The position numbers were made by a program, and so were the translations under genes. This document shows, in pieces, positions 46,006-55,505 of a stretch of 64,000 nt of DNA; the first letter of the stretch is position 1, and the number at the start of each line of letters is the position of its first letter. The stretch spans positions 160,075,250 to 160,139,249 of the forward strand of contig OX578135.1 in NCBI GenBank assembly GCA_951213105.1. Reading direction: 5' to 3'. Source of the DNA: Amaurobius ferox. Taxonomy: Eukaryota; Arthropoda; Arachnida; Araneae; Amaurobiidae. The notes beneath the pieces were generated by a model. The model made no database searches and was not told the DNA's origin. It saw only the letters and a program-made list of their open reading frames with translations.

Positions 46006-46339
46006 CTTTTTGCTTACGGGTGGGACAGCGTCCATCCCAAACGAAAAATCTCTCAAAAAGACAGGCATTTGACATAACCTATCCCAAGCAGTTCGATCCC
46101 CCTTTACAGACATTGTCGTCCATAGGACAGCGTCTATCCCAAACGAAGAACCTCTCAAAAACAGGTATTTGACATACCCTATCCAAAACAGCTCGATCCC
46201 TCTTTGCAGACATTGACATCCATGGACGCCAATGTCTGTAAAAGGGGATCGAACTATTTGGGATAGGGTATGTCAAATACCTGTCTTTTTGAGAGATTTT
46301 TCGCTTGGGATGGACGCTGTCCCACCCATAAGCAATAGG
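46006..46339. mobile_element. piggyBac-like MITE flanked by TTAA (P2), with internal copy
   Basis: TTAA at 46002-46005 and 46340-46343. The ends (CTTTTTGCTTACGGGTGGG, CCCACCCATAAGCAATAGG) match P1 at 37276. It contains the GACAGCGTCCATCCCAAACG block, then an additional inner unit (GACATTGTCGTCCATAGGAC... to CAGCTCGATCCCTCTTTGC), then the inverted right half. The 334-bp size is explained by one extra inner repeat relative to P1. Confidence 0.85.
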
Positions 46340-46343
46340 TTAA

Positions 46344-46877
46344 AACGATTTTAAAGCACTATTTTCAGAAGATTTTTTTTTTTGTTATTGCATATAGAAT
46401 TTGCTGGCGGCCAAACATTTGCCATATTATTATTTTTACTAAAAATGTTCTTTCAAATCTCTATCTCTCAGGATCTGCTATAAATAGAGATTAGATTATG
46501 ATAGAGATGTAGATTCAGTATTAAATTCCGGAGGAGGTAGTAGGGTTCACTAAAGGTTTTCCCATCCCGTCCTTTTTTTTCATTTCTAGTTCAAACATTT
46601 TCATTTGGTTGGCGAAGCTTAGCGAGCAGGGGACAGAGCCGCCCTAGTTAGTTTAAAATTTATAAAGTAAACTTCAACGAACAGAAATTTGTACAGCCGA
46701 ATCTAATACAACCGACTTGAATGCTGTTCGAAAGAGTACCTGACCATCGTGCGTTTTAAATGATTGGATGCTGGTTTACGAAAGTTTGCTGTACTATTAA
46801 CATTGTAATTACAAACGGCGCCTTCACGGAAACTGTCATATTTAAAATAAATTAATTTTAAATCGCTTTATATACTT
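46344..46877. other. Intergenic; diverged repeat near 46440-46610
   Basis: Around 46470-46560 the text CTGCTATAAATAGAGATTAG, GATTCAGTATTAAATTC and GGGTTCACTAAAGG resembles the repeated units at 53985-54420. No gene. Confidence 0.5.
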
Positions 46878-47110
46878 TACTACTTTCTCATACGTAGTAT
46901 TGAGAAAGTATTGTTTACACGAAAATTTTCGATTTCAAGATTTTGATGCCAATATATGTTTTAAGACCTCCTGAACACGTTTCGACTATATTTGGTGTGA
47001 TGTCCGTCTGTGTGTCTGACTGTCTGATATCTGTAGTCGATAGCAGCCACAAATAATAGATTTTCACGAAACTTTATATCTTACAAAAATATTTAAAATT
47101 AAATGAACTT
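46878..47110 (+). repeat. Hairpin-ended repeat, diverged subfamily C (partial)
   Basis: Starts with a hairpin of the same layout as family A but different sequence: ACTTTCTCATACGTAGTATTGAGAAAGT (split: ACTTTCTCATACG and GTATTGAGAAAGT), then ATTGTTTACACGAAAATTTT and GTGATGTCCGTCTGTGTGTC at the microsatellite position. No distal end was found. Confidence 0.55.
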
Positions 47111-47904
47111 ATGTTTGTAAATATTCATCTACTTCTCAAGAGTGGCCATAGATATTTCAGTCATAGTTAGCTCAGAGAGGTATTTTAATTTTACAAAAAG
47201 ATCAGTTTAAAACATTAAAATATTAAAATTATGTTTATATATTCATAAATGCGCCATGCATCTGACAAACCGCGTCTAAAGTGTTTACATTTCTCGCAAA
47301 GCTTTGATTTCTGCCGGATGCCCCGACCTCTCACATCAAAAATATATTCTAAAATCGTGTAAAATATCTCATTTAAATTTAACATTTCAATACAGTATTC
47401 ACTACACTGGTAAATATGCGTCTTTTTCCCGAATTTCTCTTCTGCTCAAGAAAAATTATGCATATGCTCCCTATAAAATATTATTCACGAAATTCTTCGA
47501 GTGAAGAAAAATTCGGTAAAAACGCGAAAGATATGGGTTCCAAGTCTTGGAGAATAAATATAATTCTGTGATACAGAACGCCTTTTCGTACCCTGTCTTG
47601 GAGATAATTTTGATAACGAATATAACACGAATTTAAAACGGCACTCTTATAGCTTCCATTGTGAATTCCTGGTTGAGTGAGATTTCACCTGCGGAATATG
47701 ATTGAGAAATTGTCTTAAAGACAAATTTCGAGATGAAAATATTTATTCCAGGGGAGCCGAAAAAAATGTGTACTTCGGCTATTTATAGAACAGTCATCTC
47801 AATCCATGCTACTAGTTTTTCATACTAATGCATATGTACAAGATTCCTGGAAAAGTAACTTTAGCATCCCCAATTACTTTGCAAAAGAAGGTCTATCTAT
47901 AGTG
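47111..47904. other. Intergenic, unassigned
   Basis: AT-rich; no gene or element ends identified. Confidence 0.5.
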
Positions 47905-48062
47905 AGTGATCACGCCCGATCGAATAAAAGGAGTAGCACCCCTTAGCGGAGAATTTAAACGTTACAGTTACTAATTCAGCAACAAAGCGAGACAGACGAA
48001 GACAAAAATCAATTTACAAACTTGTGAAACATAATTTAATGAATAGACATCAGCACTGGGAA
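47905..48062 (+). mobile_element. Half copy of the foldback MITE N1
   Basis: CGATCGAATAAAAGGAGTAG, CAACAAAGCGAGACAGACGA and TTTACAAACTTGTGAAACAT follow the left arm of the element at 36650. The opposite arm is missing. Confidence 0.6.
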
Positions 48063-48093
48063 TGAACGAAATATATATCCAAAAGCCATTATA

Positions 48094-48188
48094 CAAGGTA
48101 GGATAAAAAAGTTCGGAATAACTCCAACCCTAATTGGAGGAGAGGGGAACTATTTTACCGTGGCGTAGAGGCACATGTGACGCGAGTA
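48094..48188 (+). mobile_element. Mariner MITE end fragment (M3)
   Basis: Begins after TA with CAAGGTAGGATAAAAAAGTT and continues through CTATTTTACCGTGGCGTAGA to GACGCGAG, matching one arm of M1 and M2. The rest is lost. Confidence 0.8.
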
Positions 48189-48885
48189 GGGAATAGTAGG
48201 GGGTTCTGGACCATCCAGTGCTATAATACTTTAACATGGGCATATTCGGCTGCTATACCTCCGATGTTAAAACGTAAGTGCACCGGATGGAGAGGAATGG
48301 AGCTTCCACCGGCACACGACCTTTCCATGAAGAGATGATTTTATCAGTCAGATTTTATTAATGAATAGATCAGATTTTTTTTAATGAATGATCAGGATGT
48401 TTTTAATGAATGAGTAGATAATAAGTAATGCTCAGGATATTTTACGGCTAATAATGGATTGTATAATATCAATAATTGTGTTCTTTAGTAACAAAAATTC
48501 GCAAATGTAAGTTTTTTACTTATAAATTTTAGGAAATGCAAGTTTTTTAGTTTTCAAAAACCACACATGTGTTAATTTCTCTATGGAAATTAACATGTGT
48601 TTTGTCACTTCTGCAAATTTTTGACGTTTTTTCACAAAAATGTGTTTTTTAGTAACAAAAAACTAACAAAAACGTGTTTTGAATTAGCTAAATTGAGTGA
48701 ATTTTAGTTTTGAATTAGCTGAATTAGGTGAATTTCGGGGATAAGTGTTTTCAACTATCTAAATGCGGTAATGTCTCTTTAATAAATTAGATGTTGTTAG
48801 AAAAAAATTTTTTTAAATTGTGAGCCTCCCTCCATCCAGTATATAGGATGCACCGCCGCCATTCAATTTTGCATGATCTGGTCAT
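48189..48885. other. Intergenic, unassigned
   Basis: AT-rich DNA downstream of the polymerase pseudogene. Short imperfect direct repeats around 48340-48420 (TTTTTAATGAATGA) and 48490-48700 (ACAAAAA...GTGTTTT). Confidence 0.5.
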
Positions 48886-50884
48886 TTAAATTTGATAATG
48901 ACCATATGCTTAGCTCTTAATTCCATCATGTAAAATATGCAATTTATCATCATAGGAGGATAATCCCATTTTAATTTGTTCCGCAGTATAAATTTGATGG
49001 ACTTTGCTTGCAATTTTGAATGGTTCGACTCTATTATATCTTCGTCTTGTTATAATAAGCAGTTATAATAATCATGATGGATGAACTTTTTTTACGACAT
49101 TCTTATTAACACCTTTAGCAGTGTTCTTTTCCGTAAAGTGTGTTTTCAAACTGTACATCTTTGATCTGAGACCGACGAATTCCACGGCAGAAGTCCCATT
49201 CAACTCGTCATTCATTTTTCCAATCATTTTTTTATTTTTATTGGAATGAAGTGGATGAGCACATGGATAATCCGAAAAGTCGAAAAAGTCTTGATAAATC
49301 TTTCCAAATCTTTGTAAATATCCTCTGTTTCAATTTCATAACACAGGGATTCTGCATCAGTGAAAAGCAATTCGGCTCTTCTTCGATACATCTTCTTAAT
49401 AAAATCATAATGGAACTCATACATAAGGGTTATACTCAAGTCCAGTACTGAAAAACCTGCATAGATGGGTCTATTCAGTTTCAAATTAGTCTTATGCATA
49501 TGAACTACTACCAGATCTTCATTAGATATTTTGAAGGAGTGTAAGGCTGGGGATGCAAGTAATTTTTTCAATCCCTTCTCTGTCTGTACTTACTTAACAT
49601 CCATTCTTTTCCTCAAATTTTCCATTGTTTTGCCAAACACTACGTTGTTCACAAGTTTGAACAGATCTTCTTCAAAGTAATTTTTGCCAGCATTCTCTTC
49701 TCAGTGTTAAATTGCACATAGGGCTTCAACCAGGGTTCTTGCTTAAAAGTTAATGGATGGATTTTCACAAGTTTCATCCCTAGCTTCATATACTGCTTTA
49801 AATTTCTATAATGCAGAACATATTTAACCTTATGATTCAATTTGGGTGTTAATTTGATCTGGTCTTTGTATATTTTCAAATTCATTTCTTCAGATAAATT
49901 CCGGCTATACTCCGAAATTAGAGATGGGTTGATATGAATCCTATCAGATACTAGGGGATAGTCATTGTGTTTATCGTGCAAATCATGGGGATAGTCTATT
50001 ACCACCTCGATTATATACTCTGCAGGTGAGTCATATTCAACAGCAAGTGGATCGAAGTTCTGAATTTCTTGAGAATTAAGCCATCTAAAATCTGATACGC
50101 AGGGAGTGCTTAGCTTAGAGCCCATCCGTACAGATTATTAGCATCTAGATAATTATGTATTTGCTGGGTTTTGTAGAATCGAAATGCTCCAAATACCTGC
50201 TATTAGCCTGGCTAAGGCGTTCACTAATAACACTAATACCACCTCTTATATACCTTCTTCTATAAATAGGTGCATATCAGAGTCTGTAATCAGTTCTAAT
50301 GATACTCCATTAATCTTCAAGACTGCATTCCAGGCAAGAGATGGTAATGTTAAACAGTGGGCAGCATCTATTCCATAATAATTCAATGACAAATCATGGA
50401 AATTCTCAAATATGTCCGCTAACAGAAGAATATCAGTTTTTATGTACAAGTCATGATATTTCCCCGTATTCTTTATCTTTAAGGATGCCAAACATGCTGG
50501 GAATAGGTATAGGCTTCATCGGAGACCTCCTCTAGATTTAATTCATCGAAGAAGGCCTCTTTAGAGGGTAAGCTCATTTCTTCAAACTTGGCGGTATAAT
50601 CCATATAATAATAGGGGTAAACACCCTTTCTAGTCAGTAAACCCACTTGATCACTTGTAAAATGTTCTTTTATGATACACAACTGACTGGATTCCAAACT
50701 AGAACTTAATTTCTTAATAGAGGCAAGTAAAAATTGAAGAGAATCTATAAACTGTAGACTTCCTAGGCTGAATGTAATATATTTCTGCATATTACTACTG
50801 ATGCATTCAATCCTCTTTCCTTTAAATTCACCAATCCCCTGCATAATTAAATGTCCATCATACCCTTTTAAATTGTGAACAAGA
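48886..50884 (-). pseudogene. Maverick/Polinton-type family-B DNA polymerase, C-terminal two thirds (broken)
   Basis: Minus strand, continuing from 52192 beyond an insertion. In order: exonuclease region HNLKGYDGHLIMQ (about 50839-50877) and LQFIDSLQFLLASI; KTDILLLADIFENF (about 50400); palm motif A-like LDANNLYGWAL (about 50116-50150) reached only after frameshifts; a protein-primed polB stretch at 49649-50125; motif C region LLFTDAESLCYEI (about 49340-49375), where the family consensus has two aspartates but the second is Glu here; then C-terminal GLRSKMYSLKTHF (about 49140-49180), GLSSYDDKLHIL (about 48925-48960) and AYGHY, ending at 48886. Several frameshifts and stops (for example before AYGHY) show it is dead. 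Confidence 0.85.
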
Positions 50885-52113
50885 AAGATCAATCATGCTT
50901 AAAGCATTGATTATGAAACACTTTCCAACTTCAATGCAATTTTATTTAAACATGTCTAAAATGCAATACATTCCTCGGTAATATTTTAAAACTTATCACA
51001 ATACTACATTAATTTATTATATTTGAAACCTTAAACCCTCATCGAAAAAAATTAACGTCATTCAAATGACGGCATTAAAGTATAAATTGCCTGGTTTAAA
51101 CATCTCTAAAATTTGATACATTCCTCGGTAATAATTTTAGAATTATCATAATACTACGATAATTTATTATATTTGAAAACTTCATCGAAAACAACTGAAA
51201 TTGATTCAAATGACGTCATAAAAAAATAACACGCCTGGCTCTCTCTATAAAAGCAACATTTCATTCAGAAATAATTCCCCCATTCATGTCATTCATCAGA
51301 ATACTATAATAATTTATTTTATTTAAAAATTAAGACCATGGAGCTACAAATAAGTTAACTCTATGCTTAAAACTTCATCGAAAAATATCGTCCTTCTCTT
51401 TCTACAATCAATGAATACTTCATTCATATCAGCTAAGCAGACTCCATGGACTAAATGATTTTGTGTTAAAGAATTACAGCGATTCTAATACAACTCATTC
51501 TACATATTTTGCTGTTTACATTTTACATAGGTGAAAAATAGGCTTAATAGTAGAAATAATCATATTTGGATGAGCATTTAAACTGAAATATATTGTCATT
51601 GCGTTGTTTCAGTATGTAGATGCACAGAATTTAGGCAGAAATAAAGTAGTTTTAGGACGGATACAACACTCAATATGAATTAAAAATAACTTTAAAAATC
51701 ACGATTTTGACACAAGATGGATGCCATATATCATTTTGAAGTGGGTCATGTGATCGTTTCATATCATGGACACGTGATCGCTTCATATAAAAGGTGTTAT
51801 TATTATTTTAATTTTTATTTAAAAAACTACTGAATATATTTCGCTGAATTTTTTTTTATATATTTTATGGAACAATTTGAATACTGCCTAAAATTTTCGA
51901 AGCAATTTGTGAATTTTAAATCCGCTTAAAAAATGCTTGAAAAATTAGGTCCCATAGGGTTCAATGTATTCCATTTTTTCAACCTGGGTTCAATCCAAAA
52001 CTAATTGGGTGATATTATTCATTTATATTCCCATAGGTCCTATAGACCGTCTGAACAACATACTAAAATTTCATTTTGATTAAGCCATTTTTACGGCAGT
52101 TATCGTGCTAACG

Positions 52114-52147
<34 letters not shown>

Positions 52148-52191
52148 ATGAACAAAGTCATAAACACTTTTCAACTTTGTTGTAAAGTGTT
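50885..52191. mobile_element. 1.3-kb insertion in the DNA polymerase pseudogene
   Basis: The polymerase frame stops being readable at 52192 (RRHISAVF) and resumes at 50884 (LVHNLKG), so the intervening DNA is an insertion. Its outer parts are weakly inverted: TAACACTTTACAACAAAGTT on one side, AAACACTTTCCAACTTC on the other. It contains a GACA microsatellite (about 52113-52147) and two diverged ~150-bp direct repeats at 50953-51240 (each with ATACATTCCTCGGTAATA and AATTTATTATATTTGAAA). No transposase. Class unknown. Confidence 0.65.
50953..51240. repeat. Two diverged ~150-bp direct repeats
   Basis: Copy 1 at about 50953-51100 and copy 2 at about 51101-51240 share TCTAAAAT, ATACATTCCTCGGTAATA, ATAATACTAC/ATTTATTATATTTG and CATCGAAAA, in that order. 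Confidence 0.75.
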
Positions 52192-53902
52192 AAAAACAGC
52201 GGATATGTGTCGTCTCATCTTGTAATTCAGATTACAATTAGGATGGGCTGCACGTCTGAACTTAGAAGTTAAGTGACAGTGGTCTCTTACACGCTTTTTT
52301 CCTAAAGCCTTGTTGCAAATATGACAGATAGTAGCATTTTCAAAGTTTTCACGATCTTCAGCAGTGAAACTCATTTTCATATTTTCTTTTAATATTCTCT
52401 GAATATCTTCTTCTTCTTGAATAAGGGCCTTCAAAAAATGTCTAATCACATCCTTGCCCCTATAGATAACAGATCTTTTAAAGGTTTTTCCATCAGGTCC
52501 AATAATAATATATGCAAAACCACAAGGAACATCATGAGATAAGATGGTCTCATGCGAAATGGAAGGGGAATTCTCACAGATATTCGTTTTCATTAGAAAA
52601 GACTCAAAGTTCGCGTATACCACAAATGGCACACGCATGTGCATGTAAATACTTTTAAATTTCAAAATTTTGTCATCGTCACTGGGAAACTCCACTCTCT
52701 GTAGGCCATACTGGCCATAATTCAATAGGCCATAATTCAATAGTCTGTAGGCCATAATTCAATATGCTTTTCTAAACGAGCTTCAGGTGAAAACCGCTGT
52801 AAACAGTAGTTACAAAAACATTGCTTCTCTTTATGTTTTCTTATACTGTATAAAAGCCTGCTCATACATCTAATTCAACAGTAATGATACTGCTCATCAT
52901 TACTAATAAGGAGTAAATTGCAGAGTTGTTCCCGTCTATCAGATGACACATAGAGTAAAAACACCTTCTTATCCTCATACCAAAAGACACTCAGGCTCAC
53001 ATTATTATTTCGCTCAAATAATTTAACTTGGTGTAAAGGAGTAGGAAACTCGATTCCATCTGGATTCAACTTGCATTCATGCTCGGTATATTTACCGACG
53101 CGATTCACATGGTTATGAGTTAGATAAAGTTCTGCTAAGATAGACCACACAAAACCTTTCTGATCACTATTTTCTACATTGATAATAGCTTTCTTGGCTA
53201 ATAGTTCTTTAGGTAAGTGGGATTATAGCTCGAGGAAGCTAGAGGTTTATACTCCCCAACATCAATCGTTAACTCATCGGTCCTCTCTAAGACACAAACG
53301 CTACCATGGGCTTCATAGGTTTCGAACGATGTTAACACTTTTGCAAAAGTCACATCCATATTAGAATTCAAATTTTCTTCGCTGATGTGTTTCATACAAG
53401 AACTTCTGAAATAGTTTATACAGCATTCCTGTTCTCCTTCAGATTGGAAATGAGTAAAACGGCAACATACATTTATGTATCATATAATACTACGTTTCAA
53501 AGCAATTTCCTCGAACACTATTTGTTTTATCTCAATTCTATAGGAATCCAAAAAGGTGAGTATATATTTTTCAGCATTGCCAGCAATTTTATAAACAGTC
53601 ATAGTATTGTTTAAAGCCTGTTTGCAGGGTTTTGGAGTCGCTTTCTTCTTTTTATTCATGCTGGGAGCATCTGAAGTTTTTCTTTTAACACCTTGCATAG
53701 GACAGGAATCAGAAGTTTCTCTTTTAATACCATGCATAGATTTATTACCATGAATTGTACGCCCATGATACAGCAGATCACTGATTATAGTGAATGTGGC
53801 AGGACATTGTGGACAAGCAATTTTACTCGAAGAGTCGTACATCTTCATATGCCGCACTAAGCTTCGTTTCTTCGTGAAACTCTTAGTGCAAGTAAGATAC
53901 AC
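52192..53902 (-). pseudogene. Maverick/Polinton-type DNA polymerase, N-terminal third with zinc fingers and EndoVII-like motif (broken)
   Basis: Reading from 53902 leftward: C2H2-like zinc fingers (CTKSFTKKRSLVRH, then CPQCPATFTIISDLLYHG ending in HG), a linker, a segment FAKVLTSFETYEA (53198-53395), a conserved stretch WSILAELYLTHNHVNRVGKY (52875-53150), then VPFVVYANFESFL (start of the exonuclease-like region) and a Cys/His cluster CHICNKALGKKRVRDHCH...HPNCNLNYK (about 52215-52330) of the recombination-endonuclease-VII type. The pieces lie in different frames, so several frameshifts have accumulated. This domain combination is known from protein-primed polymerases of Mavericks and related genomic elements. 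No integrase, capsid or packaging gene accompanies it. Confidence 0.85.
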
Positions 53903-54954
53903 CTATGAAAGATAAAATGCAAGACTTTAGTATAAACACGCTATTTTCTGTAACAATGCAATATATTTCTTAATATTTATATAAAGAGAGCCAACGGCTT
54001 TCACAGGCTTGGCTATAGAGGAAGCTTAGATAATGGCTGATATGGATTCACCATTAAATTCTGCAGGGGATTAACAGACTCACTAAGGATTTCCACTTCC
54101 AGTCCTGTATAGCTACTGAAAAATTTACATTTTTATTGATATTTCTATTTCTCAGAATCTGTAATAAATGTAATTTAGATCATGATTACTACATGGATTC
54201 AACCTAGGAAAGCGGGGGTTCATTAACGATTTATACTTCTGGTTCTTTATCCACTTCTGGTTTAAAAAAATTCTTGAAATATCTATTTCTTCGGAAGGGA
54301 TGCTGATAGAGGTTATAGATGATGATTGATATGGATTCAGTATCGAGTTCTAGAGATGTTATGCAATGTGTTTATTAAGGATATCATTTTCCCGTTTTGG
54401 AAATGCCACTCCGGTTTTTCCGAAAATTCGTATGACTGTACGAAATTTGTATGCAAAAGGAAATTAAAATGCTTAATAGTTCTACAAAAAAAAAAGTGTA
54501 CATGTCATTTATCACCCTATGAAGGTTTCTTCATAAATTTCCTGTTTGTATATTTCTCTTCAGACTCTTTCTCATACGCATCTTCCATATCCTATTTGCT
54601 CAAAAATTCCACTTCTCATGAAAAATATATAATTCGGATCAGATCACAGGAATACTGGTGAAAGGAGATTGTTTCATCTTCCGCTTCGTTGGCTTCATGA
54701 ATTATGGAACAAAAGAAAAAGAAAACTTTGAAGCCCCCGAGATAGGAGTAACTATTATATATACATGTTTGCGTTTGATGCATCAATAAACATTCTTTTA
54801 AAGGTATCGCATTTTATTCTGGTAATTTGCGCTTCCCTGTCATTACTGCTGCTCTTCGAAAAGCTGTCGCGCAAATGTTTTTTTTCTACTAGAGTTTGCT
54901 TTTCCATTTTAGGACTGAAAATGAAATTTAAAATCCCGTGAACATGTATAATAT
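53903..54954. repeat. Intergenic with diverged tandem-like units (53985-54420)
   Basis: Two to three units of roughly 150-170 bases recur: ATGGATTCACCATTAAATTC (54043), ATGGATTCAACC (54192) and ATGGATTCAGTATCGAG (54329), each followed by a run like CATTAACGATTTATACTTCT. Similar text occurs at 46440-46610 and 32700-32770. No coding region recognised. Confidence 0.5.
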
Positions 54955-55291
54955 TGATAATATAAAACACTCGATTAATGATTTACAAAGATCTTTTGCT
55001 ATATGTTGATAAAACCTTTAATAATTATGCTATTGTCTGTAAAAAATTCTATATACAATTTCTATTAGATTATTTAAAGAATAATAGTCTATTTAAATTA
55101 GATTCACATTCTATTAAACTTGTACTATTAAATACTATTAAATTATCAATATGTATAGTGATTTAAATATCAATTATAAATTTCTTACATTTCCGTATAT
55201 AGTGCTTATTTCGAAATTTCATAAAAATCCCATTAAATTTAGAACTGTTAATAGTGGTCATAATACTTTACTACAGCTAGTAAATTACTAC
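54955..55291 (+). pseudogene. Penelope-like reverse transcriptase, N-terminal part (left of Gypsy insertion)
   Basis: Plus-strand frame gives LLLYVDKTFNNYAIVCKKFY, then after a frame change PYIVLISKFHKNPIKFRT and VNSGHNTLLQLVNYY (to 55291). The K.HKNP..FR..NSG wording is the finger region of Penelope-like reverse transcriptases. Codons almost always end in A or T. The frame resumes at 60569 on the far side of the inserted Gypsy element. Confidence 0.7.
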
Positions 55292-55505
55292 TATATCCGC
55301 TAGTTGTACATAATTGACACGGATACACATTTTGAAGTTTAATGACGCTATTAAACTTTTCACAAATACATCACAAACATTACAGAGTTAAAATTTCACA
55401 TAACAAAACTGGTGGGCTTCGAACCGATGTCGTGAGTCCTACTCTCTTCTTCTTCTTCTTCCTTTCTTTTATAGGTGTCGCTGCGCTGGCAGCTCACTCG
55501 TTATA
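55292..55505 (-). repeat. 3' LTR of the Gypsy element
   Basis: 214 bases, identical in order to 60352-60568 apart from one fewer TTC/GAA triplet in a short microsatellite. In element orientation it starts TATAACGAGTGAGCTG and ends GCGGATATA; it does not use the common TG...CA ends. Confidence 0.95.
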
